From: Nocardioides luteus
Lineage (GTDB): Bacteria; Actinomycetota; Actinomycetes; Propionibacteriales; Nocardioidaceae
DNA length: 64,000 nucleotides
Assembly (NCBI RefSeq): GCF_014648595.1
Contig: NZ_BMRK01000008.1
Span: forward strand, 124,001-188,000
Direction: 5' to 3'
The stretch's first letter is position 1, and every line of letters begins with the position of its first letter. The position numbers and the translations under genes are program-made. Under the pieces are notes generated by a model that saw only the letters and a list, made by a program, of their open reading frames with translations, did no database searches and had not been told where the DNA came from. Below are positions 7,562 through 16,053 of this stretch, piece after piece.

Positions 7562-8473
7562 TCAGCGAGCACGGAGGCGGCGCAGCATCCGGGCGTCGTC
7601 GAAACCCACCGCCCGGGCCGCCGACTCCATCGTGTTCCCGGCCGCGAGCAGGTGATCGGCGCGCTCCCGACGCAGCGCCTGCTGGTAGCGGAGCGGGGTG
7701 AGGCCCGTCGCGCTCACGAAGGCGCGGGTCAGGGTGCGCTCGCTCACCCCGGCGCCCTCCGCCAGACCGGAGAGCGGAAGCTGCTCGGCGAACCGGGCGT
7801 CGATGACGTCCTGCACGTGATGAACGGTGTCGTCGAGATGGTTGCGATGGCGCAGCAGGACGCTCTCCTGCGGCTGGTCGCCGTTGCGGCGCGCGTAGAC
7901 GACCATGTCGCGGGCGACCCGAGCGGCCAGCGCGGGTCCGTGGCGCATGGCGAGGAGGTGCAGACTCAGGTCGATGCCGCTGGCGATGCCTGCAGAGGTC
8001 ACGATCCGGTCATCGCTGGTGAAGAGGACGTCACGCACCACCCGCGCCTTCGGATAGCGCCTCGACAGCGCGTCCTGCAGGTCGTGATGGGTGGTGCAGC
8101 GGCGCCCGTCGAGAAGACCCGCCTGACCGAGGGCGTCGGCGCCGGCACAGACGCTGGCCACCTCACCCCCGGCCGCATGGTGGGCGCGCAGTCGCTCGGC
8201 GGTCTCGCGGCTGAGCCGGGGGCCGGCGACGAGGTCGTACGCCGCCTGCCAGCCCGGCACGAGGAGCAGGTCGTCCGGTTCGAGGTCCCGCCACTCCCCG
8301 GTGGGCACGAGGGGCAGGCCCTGCGCCGAGGGCACCTCCCCCGACTCGGCGCCCGCGACGTACGCCAGGTCGTAGGGGTGCCCCAGGTTGCCCGCCGTGT
8401 GGAACGCCTGTGCGGGCCCGGCGAGGTCGAGCAGATGTACGCCGGGAAGCAGCACGAACACGACGGCGCTCAT
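7562..8473 (-). CDS. GlxA/DJ-1-type AraC family regulator, C-terminus short
   Basis: A 303-residue protein. The N-terminal DJ-1/PfpI-like domain begins MSAVVFVLLPGVHLLDLAGP and includes the conserved SVCAGADALGQAGLLDGRR segment. The C-terminal AraC-type helix-turn-helix begins near LAEGAGVSERTLTRAF. The second HTH stops at ARMLRRLRAR, roughly 15 residues earlier than in the related protein at 40451-41434, so DNA binding may be altered. ATG at 8473 overlaps the stop of the upstream isochorismatase gene by 4 bases, which makes one operon. Confidence 0.8.
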   Translation of the reverse strand: MSAVVFVLLPGVHLLDLAGPAQAFHTAGNLGHPYDLAYVAGAESGEVPSAQGLPLVPTGEWRDLEPDDLLLVPGWQAAYDLVAGPRLSRETAERLRAHHAAGGEVASVCAGADALGQAGLLDGRRCTTHHDLQDALSRRYPKARVVRDVLFTSDDRIVTSAGIASGIDLSLHLLAMRHGPALAARVARDMVVYARRNGDQPQESVLLRHRNHLDDTVHHVQDVIDARFAEQLPLSGLAEGAGVSERTLTRAFVSATGLTPLRYQQALRRERADHLLAAGNTMESAARAVGFDDARMLRRLRAR

Positions 8474-9021
8474 GCCGCAGATGCTGCCACAGCCTCCAGC
8501 TCGGCGATGGTGGCGATCTCGGCGAACCGGCCGCTGAGCACGAGCTTCGTACGCTCCACCACCTCCGCGGCAGACAGTCCGCCCAGGGGCTCGGTGGTGA
8601 CGGCGTCGGCGACGTAGGTGACCCGGTAGCCGAGATCGAAACCGAGGCGCGCGTTGGTCTCGACGCACTGCTCGGCGCGGATCCCGCAGACCACGAGCTC
8701 GGTGACACCGCGCTCGGTCAGCACCTGCTGCAGGTTGGTCGTGGTGAAGGCGTTGTGCGCGGTCTTGCGCACCTCGACGTCGCCGGGCCTCGGACCGCTG
8801 AGGCCGTCGAGGTAGCGCACGTGACCCGAGTCCGGGTCGAAGGCTCCGCCGCTGCCGGGCTCGGTGTGCAGCACCCAGACGACGAGGTCGCCGTTGGCAC
8901 GGGCCAGGCTCACCAGCCGGTCGGCACGCTCGGCGATGTCGGGGTGGAGGGTCTGCTCCCAGGCGTCCAGCTGACGGAAGGACTCTTGGATGTCGATGAC
9001 GAGAAGGGCTCGATTGCTCAT
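8470..9021 (-). CDS. Isochorismatase-like cysteine hydrolase
   Basis: A 183-residue member of the isochorismatase/nicotinamidase superfamily. The expected triad is visible: Asp in LLVIDIQESF, Lys in VRKTAHNAF, and Cys in GIRAEQCVETNARLG, with the usual cis-peptide region before the cysteine. ATG at 9021 starts at MSNRALLVIDIQ. The stop overlaps the start of the GlxA-type regulator. Amide or vinyl-ether substrates are possible; the family does not fix the substrate. Confidence 0.85.
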   Translation of the reverse strand: MSNRALLVIDIQESFRQLDAWEQTLHPDIAERADRLVSLARANGDLVVWVLHTEPGSGGAFDPDSGHVRYLDGLSGPRPGDVEVRKTAHNAFTTTNLQQVLTERGVTELVVCGIRAEQCVETNARLGFDLGYRVTYVADAVTTEPLGGLSAAEVVERTKLVLSGRFAEIATIAELEAVAASAA

Positions 9022-9089
9022 GTCACCAGTGTGCGAGCTGCCCGCTCGATGCACGAGGCATCAAGCGGGCAGCATCCGGAACGATCCGG

Positions 9090-11414
9090 TCAGGCAGCGG
9101 CGACCGAGCTCTGCGGCGTCGCAGCCGCTTCGGCGGGCGCGAGGGCGCCACGTACGACATCCCGGACGTCGCTGACCAGGTTGATCTGCAGCGCCTGCTT
9201 GACCTCGTCCGGCACCTCGTCGAGGTCGGGCTCGTTGCGCTGGGGCACGAAGACCTCGGTCAGACCGGCCCGCTGGGCCGCGAGCAGCTTCTGCTTGAGA
9301 CCGCCGATGGGCAGCACCCGGCCGGATAGCGAGACCTCACCGGTCATGCCGACCTCGCTGCGCACCGGGCGACCGGTGGCCAGCGAGGCGAGCGCGGTGA
9401 CCATGGTGATGCCGGCGCTCGGACCGTCCTTGGGGACCGCGCCCGCGGGCACGTGGACGTGGAGCGAGCGGTCCAGCACCTCGGGGTCGACGCCCAGCTC
9501 GGCCGCGTGCGAGCGGACGAAGGAGAGCGCGATCTGCGCGGACTCCTTCATCACCTCGCCGAGCTGACCGGTGATGTTCAACCCGGTCTGCCCGTCGGCC
9601 GCGGACGCCTCGATGAAGAGCACGTCCCCGCCGAGGCCGGTGACGGCCAGCCCGGTGGCGACACCGGGCACCGACGTACGCTCCGCCGACTCCGGCGTGA
9701 ACCGCGGTCGCCCGACGAGGTCCTTGAGGTTGTCGAGGTCGATCTCGACGTGCTCGGCGCCGGTGGCCAGCTTCGTCGCCGCCTTGCGCAGCGCCTTGGC
9801 GATCAGCCGCTCGAGCTGGCGTACGCCGGCCTCGCGGGTGTAGTTCGCGGCCAGCTCACGCAGGGCGTCGTCGGAGATCGTGGCCTCCTCGGCGGTCACC
9901 GCGGCACGCTCGAGCTGGCGGGGCAGCAGGAAGTCGCGGGCGATGGCGACCTTGTCGTCCTCGGTGTAGCCGTCGATGGTGACCAGCTCCATCCGGTCCA
10001 GCAGAGCGCTCGGGATCTGCTCGACGACGTTGGCCGTCGCGATGAAGAGGACGTCGGAGAGGTCGAGGTCGAGCTCGAGGTAGTGGTCGCGGAAGGTGTG
10101 GTTCTGCGCCGGGTCGAGCACCTCCAGCAGCGCGGCCGCCGGGTCGCCCCGGTAGTCGCTGCCGACCTTGTCGACCTCGTCGAGGAGCACGACCGGGTTC
10201 ATCGAGCCGGCCTCCTTGATGGCCCGCACGATCCGGCCCGGGAGCGCACCGACGTAGGTGCGGCGGTGACCGCGGATCTCGGCCTCGTCACGTACACCGC
10301 CCAGCGCGACCCGCACGAACTTCCGCCCGAGCGAGCGCGCCACGGACTCGCCGAGCGAGGTCTTGCCGACTCCCGGCGGACCGGCGAGCAGCACCACGGC
10401 GCCCGAGCCACGGCCGCCGATCACCTGCAGGTTGCGCTCGGCGCGACGGGCGCGGACCGCCAGGTACTCGACGATCCGGTCCTTGACCTCCTCGAGACCG
10501 TGGTGGTCGGCGTCGAGGACCTCGCGCGCGGCGGTCACGTCGGTGGAGTCCTCGGTCGTGACACCCCAGGGCAGCTCCAGCACCGTGTCCAGCCAGGTGC
10601 GGATCCAGGCGGTCTCGGGGTTCTGCTCGGAACCCCGCTCGAGCTTGTCGACCTCGCGCAGCGCGGCCTCGCGTACGGCCTCGGGGAGGTCGGCGGCCTC
10701 CACCCGGGCGCGGTAGTCCTCGGAGCCCTCGGGCTCGCCCTCGCCGAGCTCCTTGCGGATCGCGGCGAGCTGCTGGCGCAGCAGGAACTCCCGCTGCGTC
10801 TTCTCCATGCCCTCGCGTACGTCCTCGGCGATCTTGTCGCTGACCTCGGACTCTGCGATGTGGTCCTTGGCCCAGGCGATCACCTTCTCGAGGCGCTCGG
10901 CGACGTCCGGTGTCTCGAGCAGATCGCGCTTGGCCTCGTCGTCGAGGTAGGGCGCGTAGCCGGCGGTGTCGGCGATCTCGGACGGCTCGGTGAGCCGGTT
11001 GATCTGGTCGATGACCGGCCAGGCCTCGCGACGCTGCAGCACTGCGACGACCAGCCGCTTGTACTCCTCGGCCAGCTCCTTCGCGTGCTCCGAGGTCGTC
11101 TCCTCGGCCTCCTCGACCTCGACCCACAGCGCCGCACCCGGCCCGGTCACGCCGGAGCCGATCTTCGCGCGGCCGACGGCCCTCAGCACCGCCGCGGGCT
11201 CACCGCCCCGGAAGCGGCCGACGCGCTCGATGGTGGCCACGGCACCGTACGTCGCATACCGGTCCCCCAGCCGCGGCGCGACCAGCAGCCGGCTCTCCGA
11301 GCCTGCCCGGGCGGCGTCGACGGCAGCCTGCGCCGCCTCGTCGAGACCGATCGGCACGACCATCCCCGGCAGCACCACGGCATCCGAGACGAACAGCACA
11401 GGAAGCTTGTCCAT
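9090..11414 (-). CDS. lon: ATP-dependent protease Lon
   Basis: A 774-residue Lon protease. The N-terminal substrate domain begins [15 protein letters not shown], the AAA+ module has Walker [10 protein letters not shown] near residue 347 and Walker [11 protein letters not shown], and the C-terminal serine protease has the Ser-Lys dyad: Ser666 in KDGPSAGI and Lys707 in GGLKQK. Length matches the family. ATG at 11414 follows TAGGAGGG. It degrades damaged and regulatory proteins in the cytoplasm. The HAIR-type repeat just upstream points to HspR heat-shock control, as known for lon in Streptomyces. Confidence 0.95.
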   Translation of the reverse strand: MDKLPVLFVSDAVVLPGMVVPIGLDEAAQAAVDAARAGSESRLLVAPRLGDRYATYGAVATIERVGRFRGGEPAAVLRAVGRAKIGSGVTGPGAALWVEVEEAEETTSEHAKELAEEYKRLVVAVLQRREAWPVIDQINRLTEPSEIADTAGYAPYLDDEAKRDLLETPDVAERLEKVIAWAKDHIAESEVSDKIAEDVREGMEKTQREFLLRQQLAAIRKELGEGEPEGSEDYRARVEAADLPEAVREAALREVDKLERGSEQNPETAWIRTWLDTVLELPWGVTTEDSTDVTAAREVLDADHHGLEEVKDRIVEYLAVRARRAERNLQVIGGRGSGAVVLLAGPPGVGKTSLGESVARSLGRKFVRVALGGVRDEAEIRGHRRTYVGALPGRIVRAIKEAGSMNPVVLLDEVDKVGSDYRGDPAAALLEVLDPAQNHTFRDHYLELDLDLSDVLFIATANVVEQIPSALLDRMELVTIDGYTEDDKVAIARDFLLPRQLERAAVTAEEATISDDALRELAANYTREAGVRQLERLIAKALRKAATKLATGAEHVEIDLDNLKDLVGRPRFTPESAERTSVPGVATGLAVTGLGGDVLFIEASAADGQTGLNITGQLGEVMKESAQIALSFVRSHAAELGVDPEVLDRSLHVHVPAGAVPKDGPSAGITMVTALASLATGRPVRSEVGMTGEVSLSGRVLPIGGLKQKLLAAQRAGLTEVFVPQRNEPDLDEVPDEVKQALQINLVSDVRDVVRGALAPAEAAATPQSSVAAA

Positions 11415-11432
11415 GCGGACCCTCCTAGAAGA

Positions 11433-11453
11433 GTTGAGTGATACCGACTCAAC
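11433..11453. promoter_or_regulatory. HAIR (HspR) operator upstream of lon
   Basis: GTTGAGT, seven bases, then ACTCAAC. This matches the HspR-associated inverted repeat CTTGAGT-N7-ACTCAAG in spacing and at all positions except the outermost pair, which changes symmetrically from C/G to G/C. It sits 19 bases before the lon start codon, a position where a repressor would block transcription. Confidence 0.8.
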
Positions 11454-11513
11454 TTCCGGGAGCAACCGGATGTTCCCTCCGGTTAATCTGTTCGCTGTGA
11501 GCGGACGGCGCGA

Positions 11514-11534
11514 GGTGTAACACGCTGTTACACC
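11514..11534. promoter_or_regulatory. Perfect palindrome in otsB-lon gap
   Basis: GGTGTAACA, CGC, TGTTACACC: 9-base arms with a 3-base centre, typical of a dimeric regulator site. It lies 100 bases upstream of lon and is not part of the HAIR element. No regulator could be assigned. Confidence 0.6.
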
Positions 11535-11543
11535 GACTATCCG

Positions 11544-11578
11544 GTCGTTCATTTAGGGCGAGTAGTCCTACGAACGAC
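11544..11578. terminator. Stem-loop between otsB and lon
   Basis: GTCGTTC (11544-11550) pairs with GAACGAC (11572-11578), with an inner TAGG/CCTA pairing. It is positioned after otsB on the minus strand. There is no clear T-run, so a terminator role is tentative. Confidence 0.4.
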
Positions 11579-11590
11579 GTGTTACCCGCC

Positions 11591-11617
11591 GCGTACGCCG
11601 CGTACGCCGCGTACGCA
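11591..11617. repeat. Three tandem copies of GCGTACGC(C/A)
   Basis: Three head-to-tail 9-base units lie just after the otsB stop. Each unit contains the palindrome GCGTACGC. The tract is a multiple of three and could vary in copy number by slippage. Confidence 0.75.
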
Positions 11618-11638
11618 GCCCAGCCCCTCCCCCGCGAG

Positions 11639-12487
11639 CTACAACTGCGCAGCGTCGGCCGTCAGCCGCCGGAGCAGCTCGAGCACACCGTCGGGACCGT
11701 CGACCTCGAGGTCGGCCAGGTCGGCGAGCGGGCCGCGGTCGGAGCCGGCGTGAGAGTAGACGAGCAGGGTCGGGGAGCCGGTCGACCTGCCCCACGCCTT
11801 GACCGCCTCGAAGGCCTCGATGTCGCCCAGGTCGTCACCGCCGAAGAGGATCGCGCCGGGGGCGACCTCGGCGACCAGCGTCTCGATGGCGTTGCCCTTG
11901 TGCATGCCGGGGGCGCGGACCTCGATGACCTGCTTGCCGGGCTCGATCACGAGCCCGTGCTCGGCGGCCAGCTCGGTGATCGCAGGAAGGAGGCGGTGAG
12001 CCGTGCCCTCGGGGAGCTGCCGGGTGTGGACGCCGACGGCGAGCCCCTTCTCCTCCAGGTACGCGCCCGAGGCCCCGTGCTCCTCCAGCACCGCCGGAAG
12101 CGCAGCCTCGAAGGCGGCCAGCCCCTCGGGCGGTGGCGGGCCGACGACCACCCGGTCGGAGCCGCTCCAGCGCTGGTTGCCGTACTGGCCGAAGACGTAG
12201 AGCTCGGTGCCGACCTCCGCGAGCGCGTCGGCAATCGCAGCCAGCCCGCCGAGCTCGACGACCTGACCCGCGGGGCGGCCCGTGACGACGGCCAGCGCCT
12301 TCACGCCGGAGGCGAGGGCGATGAGCGTCGCGGCGGCGTCGGGATGGATCCGCGCGGAGGCGGGGTCCTCGACGATCGGCGAGAGCGTCCCGTCGAAGTC
12401 GAGCCCGACGAGTGCGTCGGCGGCAGCGGCGGCGACCGCGGCGTACTTCTGCTCACCTGCGATGCCGTCAGGCAGGGTTTCAGCCAT
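11639..12487 (-). CDS. otsB: Trehalose-6-phosphate phosphatase
   Basis: A 282-residue HAD-superfamily phosphatase that removes phosphate from trehalose 6-phosphate. HAD motif I is GLDFDGTLSPI (about 28-38), motif II appears as VVTGRP, and motif IV as FGGDDLGDIEAF. The internal GQYGNQRW segment is typical of OtsB. otsA lies about 1.1 kb away on the opposite strand, and the two together make trehalose from UDP-glucose and glucose 6-phosphate. A CAGAGT hexamer 6 bases before ATG at 12487 suggests a leaderless mRNA. Confidence 0.92.
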   Translation of the reverse strand: MAETLPDGIAGEQKYAAVAAAAADALVGLDFDGTLSPIVEDPASARIHPDAAATLIALASGVKALAVVTGRPAGQVVELGGLAAIADALAEVGTELYVFGQYGNQRWSGSDRVVVGPPPPEGLAAFEAALPAVLEEHGASGAYLEEKGLAVGVHTRQLPEGTAHRLLPAITELAAEHGLVIEPGKQVIEVRAPGMHKGNAIETLVAEVAPGAILFGGDDLGDIEAFEAVKAWGRSTGSPTLLVYSHAGSDRGPLADLADLEVDGPDGVLELLRRLTADAAQL

Positions 12488-12565
12488 GCCCCAACTCTGT
12501 CATGACAGGCCCCTCGGAACCGACGAGGAGGGTATCGCCGTGCGTCAGATCACACGCCGCGGAGA

Positions 12566-12580
12566 AGGGCCGGAAGCCCT
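12566..12580 (-). terminator. Short terminator-like hairpin after the LytR_C gene
   Basis: Minus-strand AGGGC-TTCCG-GCCCT begins at the last base of the stop codon and is followed by TCTCC. Compact, moderately T-poor hairpin. Confidence 0.45.
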
Positions 12581-13113
12581 CAGAGTGCACCGGTCAGGAT
12601 GACCGTCAGCCGGTCGCCCTTCATGGACCCCTCGACCGAGAGATGGGTGCGTTTGATGCCGAGGTCGTCGGCGAGCTGCTTGCCCTCGCGCTCCATGCCG
12701 GCCGGGAAGTAGACGGTGTTGGCCGGGATGGAGCCCATCCAGTTGTCCTCACCGACGACGTTCCAGCCGACCGTGGTCGCCTTGCCCGCGACCTCACCGG
12801 CCAGGCCGGCGATGTTGGTGTTGTTGTAGACCTCGACGCTGACCTTGCTCCGGTCGACCGGCGGCGGAGCCGGTTTGGTCGGCTTCTTCTTCTCGGGCGC
12901 CGCGGACTTCTCGGCCTTGGCCGCCTTCGGCGAGGCGGAGGCCGAGGCGGACGGGCCGGCACCGGCCTTGGCGATCTCGTCGCCCCGGTCGTCGCCACCG
13001 GTGACCCAGAAGATGACCACCGCGGCGACGACGGTCAGCACGCTCAGCGCGATGACAGGTGTGGGGAGCGCGACGCCACGCTCCCCCTTCGAAGGACGTA
13101 CGCAGCCGGTCAT
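12580..13113 (-). CDS. LytR C-terminal domain (LytR_C) membrane-anchored protein
   Basis: A 177-residue protein with an N-terminal cytoplasmic tail, one membrane segment (about residues 15-38, VALPTPVIALSVLTVVAAVV), an Ala/Ser/Lys/Pro-rich linker, and an extracytoplasmic LytR_C domain starting at VSVEVYNNTNIAGLAGEV. In actinobacteria such stand-alone domains act in the cell envelope, for example Cei of Mycobacterium tuberculosis. Its ATG immediately follows the stop of the DUF3263 gene (TGAATG), so the pair is cotranscribed. Confidence 0.8.
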   Translation of the reverse strand: MTGCVRPSKGERGVALPTPVIALSVLTVVAAVVIFWVTGGDDRGDEIAKAGAGPSASASASPKAAKAEKSAAPEKKKPTKPAPPPVDRSKVSVEVYNNTNIAGLAGEVAGKATTVGWNVVGEDNWMGSIPANTVYFPAGMEREGKQLADDLGIKRTHLSVEGSMKGDRLTVILTGAL

Positions 13114-13410
13114 TCAGACCTCGAAACCGAGCCGTCTCGCCGAACGCTGCCGCTGCCGGGCCGCACGGAGCCGCCGCAGACGGCGTACCAGCAGCGGGTC
13201 GGCCTCGAGGGCCTCCGGCTTGTCGATCAGGGCGTTCAGCACCTGGTAGTAGCGGGTGGCGGACATGTTGAATGCCTCGCGCACAGCAGCCTCCTTGGCG
13301 CCGGCGTACTTCCACCACTGACGCTCGAAGTCAAGGATCTGCTTGTCACGCTCGCTGAGGCTCGCGGGGTCCTCACCTGGGCCTGTGACCTGCACGTTTA
13401 CAGCGCTCAT
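13114..13410 (-). CDS. DUF3263 family protein
   Basis: A 98-residue basic protein with the actinobacterial DUF3263 pattern: SERDKQILDFERQWWKYAGAKE, an HTH-like region (REAFNMSATRYYQVLNALID), and an arginine-rich tail (RRLRRLRAARQRQRSARR). The layout suggests a small DNA-binding protein; this is inferred. The frame remains open far upstream, but ATG at 13410 begins the conserved domain and avoids overlap with otsA. It heads the operon with the LytR_C gene. Confidence 0.82.
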   Translation of the reverse strand: MSAVNVQVTGPGEDPASLSERDKQILDFERQWWKYAGAKEAAVREAFNMSATRYYQVLNALIDKPEALEADPLLVRRLRRLRAARQRQRSARRLGFEV

Positions 13411-13565
13411 TCCTCGTCCCCCGGGGTCGTCTGCATCTGACGACAGAGTAACCCGCCGAACTACACCGCTGTGGTTCACCCTTGCGCGTGTTGCTCGACA
13501 GGTATTCGGAACGTGCCCGAAGTCACAAGTGGCACGACGCCGCCCGGAACCTGGGTTCTGTCCAT

Positions 13566-13571
13566 TAGAGT
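13566..13571 (+). promoter_or_regulatory. -10 element of otsA (leaderless)
   Basis: TAGAGT lies 7 bases before the GTG start, so transcription should begin at or next to the start codon. Confidence 0.6.
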
Positions 13572-13578
13572 CGGGGAT

Positions 13579-15006
13579 GTGCAGGCTGACCTGGTGATCG
13601 TGGCCAACCGGCTCCCCGTGGACCGCGTGGAGATGCCGGACGGCACGAAGGCATGGCGTCGCTCGCCAGGAGGCCTGGTCAGCGCCCTCGAGCCCGTGCT
13701 GCGAGCCAACGACGGCGTCTGGATCGGATGGCCGGGTGGCACCGACGAGGACCTCGAGCCGTTCGAGGACGACGGGCTCCAACTGCTGCCGATGACGATG
13801 TCCGCCCAGGACATCGAGGAGCACTACGAGGGCTTCTCCAACGGCACCCTGTGGCCGCTCTACCACGACGTCGTCGCCAAGCCGGAGTTCCACCGCGAGT
13901 GGTGGGACGGCTATCAGCGGGTCAACAAGAGGTTCGCCGAGAAGTGCGCGGAGGTCGCCTCGAAGGGCGCCACCGTGTGGGTGCAGGACTACCAGCTCCA
14001 GCTGGTCCCGCAGATGCTGCGCGAGCTCCGCCCGGACCTGCGCATCGGCTTCTACCTGCACATCCCGTTCCCGCCGGCCGAGCTCTTCCAGCAGGTCCCC
14101 TGGCGCCGGCAGCTCCTCGAGGGCCTCCTCGGCGCCGACCTGGTCGGCTTCCAGCTCCCCCAGGCCGCTCAGAACTTCGTCCGCCTGGTCCGCCAGCGCG
14201 TCGGCCACAAGACCCATCGCGACCTGGTCTACCTCCCCGACGGCCGTAGCGTGCACGCGGCCGCGTTCCCGATCTCGATCGACTTCGTCAGCTTCGACGA
14301 GCTGGCCCACGACGAGAGCGTCAACCAGCGCGCCAAGGAGATCCGCCAGCAGCTCGGGGACCCGAAGAAGATCCTGCTCGGCGTCGACCGGCTCGACTAC
14401 ACCAAGGGCATCCACGCCCGGCTGCGTGCCTTCGGCGAGCTGCTGCGCGACACCAAGCTCGACGTCGAGGACGCGATCTTCGTCCAGGTCGCGGTGCCCT
14501 CGCGCGAGCGCGTGGAGCAGTACCGCAAGCTCCGCGACGACATCGACCGCCTCGTCGGCCGCCTCAACGGCGACCTCGGCCGCATCGGCCGCCCGGCGAT
14601 CTCCTACCTCCACACGAGTCTCCCGCGCGCCGAGATGGCCGCGCTCTACCGCGCCGCCGACATCATGGTCGTCACCCCCTACCGCGACGGCATGAACCTG
14701 GTCGCGAAGGAGTACGTCGCCTGCCGCTACGACAACGACGGCGCCCTGGTGCTCTCCGAGTTCGCCGGAGCCGCCGAGGAGCTGCGCCAGGCCTGGCTCG
14801 TGAACCCCTACGACATCAACGGCATGAAGGCCGCGCTGCTCGAGGCGTACGAGGCGGAGCCGAAGGAGCTCACCCGCCGGATGAAGGCGATGCGCAAGCA
14901 GGTCGCCTCCAAGGACGTGCGCCACTGGGCCGAGTCGTTCCTCGAGGAGCTCGCCGCGGTCCCGGGTGTGCACAACAAGAACGTGCTCCCGCCCAACAGC
15001 CACTGA
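13579..15006 (+). CDS. otsA: Trehalose-6-phosphate synthase
   Basis: A 475-residue GT20 enzyme that joins UDP-glucose and glucose 6-phosphate. Visible family features include the N-terminal VIVANRLPVDR, VWVQDYQLQLVPQMLR, the GFYLHIPFPPAELF segment, and the nucleotide-sugar site LLGVDRLDYTKGI, ending with DGMNLVAKEYVACR. GTG at 13579 is chosen because it begins the domain and has TAGAGT 7 bases upstream; the frame is open for 36 more codons. Its partner otsB lies on the other strand across two small genes. Confidence 0.93.
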   Translation: MQADLVIVANRLPVDRVEMPDGTKAWRRSPGGLVSALEPVLRANDGVWIGWPGGTDEDLEPFEDDGLQLLPMTMSAQDIEEHYEGFSNGTLWPLYHDVVAKPEFHREWWDGYQRVNKRFAEKCAEVASKGATVWVQDYQLQLVPQMLRELRPDLRIGFYLHIPFPPAELFQQVPWRRQLLEGLLGADLVGFQLPQAAQNFVRLVRQRVGHKTHRDLVYLPDGRSVHAAAFPISIDFVSFDELAHDESVNQRAKEIRQQLGDPKKILLGVDRLDYTKGIHARLRAFGELLRDTKLDVEDAIFVQVAVPSRERVEQYRKLRDDIDRLVGRLNGDLGRIGRPAISYLHTSLPRAEMAALYRAADIMVVTPYRDGMNLVAKEYVACRYDNDGALVLSEFAGAAEELRQAWLVNPYDINGMKAALLEAYEAEPKELTRRMKAMRKQVASKDVRHWAESFLEELAAVPGVHNKNVLPPNSH

Positions 15007-15015
15007 GCGTGCCAC

Positions 15016-15021
15016 TAGAGT
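15016..15021 (+). promoter_or_regulatory. -10 element of the Gfo/Idh/MocA gene (leaderless)
   Basis: TAGAGT lies 6 bases before GTG at 15028, just after the otsA stop, so this gene has its own promoter. Confidence 0.6.
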
Positions 15022-15027
15022 CGGAGC

Positions 15028-16050
15028 GTGACCACCAACTCTGACCCGATCAGGTGGGGAATCCTCGGCACCGGCCGGATCGCCCACTCCCTCGCGACCG
15101 ACCTGATGCTCGTCCCCGACGGCCGACTCGTGGCGGTGGGCTCACGGAGCACGGAGTCCGCGGAGACCTTCGCGAAGACGTACGCAGCAAACGAGCCGGT
15201 CCGCGCGCACGGCTCCTACGAGGAGCTGGCCGCCGACCCGGACGTCGACGTCGTCTACGTCGCCACCCCGCACTCCCACCACCTCGAGCACGCCACCCTG
15301 ATGCTCGAGGCCGGCAAGCACGTGCTGTGCGAGAAGGCGCTGACGCTCAACGCCGCCGACTCCCAGACGATGGTCGACCTGGCGACCTCCAAGAAGCTGT
15401 TCCTGATGGAGGCCATGTGGATGGCCACCAACCCGATCATCCGGCGCCTGGTCGCCGACGTGCAGTCGGGCCGCTTCGGGGTGCCGCGTCACGCCCACGC
15501 CGAGCTCGGCTTCGTCGCCACGCCCGAGGCCAACCAGCGCCTGCTCGACCCGGCCCTGGGCGCGAGCGCGCTGCTCGACATGGGCATCTACCCCCTCACC
15601 TTCGCCCACCTGCTCTTCGGTGAGGCCCGCGCGCTGACCGCCCAGGCCAACATCGGCACCGGTGAGGACGGCGGCACCTTCGACCTCGACCTGGTCATGA
15701 CCGGGAAGTACGCCGGCAACGAGCTGTCCACCATGGTCGCCTCGGTCACCTCCTACTCGTCGCGCTCGGCCGCGATCGCCACCGACCAGGGCCGCGTCGA
15801 GCTGACCGACTTCCACCACCCGTCCTCGGCCGTCTTCAAGCCGGCCGACGGCGGTGAGCCCGTCGAGATCGTCGGCGACGAGCCCGTCATCGGGGCTGCG
15901 TACGGCAACGAGATCGTCGAGGTGCAGCGATGCCTGCGCGAGGGGCTCCTGGAGTCCCCGCTGGTGCCGCACAGCCAGACGCTCAGCCTGATGCGGCAGA
16001 TGGACATGATCCGCCAGTCGGTCGGCGCTCGCTACGCCGGCGAGGCCTGA
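15028..16050 (+). CDS. Gfo/Idh/MocA family NAD(P)-dependent oxidoreductase
   Basis: A 340-residue dehydrogenase. The Rossmann glycine motif is WGILGTGRIAHS near the N-terminus, followed by VYVATPHSHH and the family catalytic lysine in HVLCEKALTLN. The C-terminal sheet domain includes ALLDMGIYPLTFAHLLFG. Such enzymes oxidise or epimerise sugars and polyols, or dihydrodiols; the substrate cannot be read here. The gene is convergent with the FMN-binding glutamate synthase family gene, with a 3-base gap between the stops. Confidence 0.87.
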   Translation: MTTNSDPIRWGILGTGRIAHSLATDLMLVPDGRLVAVGSRSTESAETFAKTYAANEPVRAHGSYEELAADPDVDVVYVATPHSHHLEHATLMLEAGKHVLCEKALTLNAADSQTMVDLATSKKLFLMEAMWMATNPIIRRLVADVQSGRFGVPRHAHAELGFVATPEANQRLLDPALGASALLDMGIYPLTFAHLLFGEARALTAQANIGTGEDGGTFDLDLVMTGKYAGNELSTMVASVTSYSSRSAAIATDQGRVELTDFHHPSSAVFKPADGGEPVEIVGDEPVIGAAYGNEIVEVQRCLREGLLESPLVPHSQTLSLMRQMDMIRQSVGARYAGEA

Positions 16051-16053
16051 GGG

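Noticed and set aside
13114-15087. A 657-codon minus-strand frame
   Set aside because: Only the last 98 codons (DUF3263) are real; the rest is antisense to otsA.
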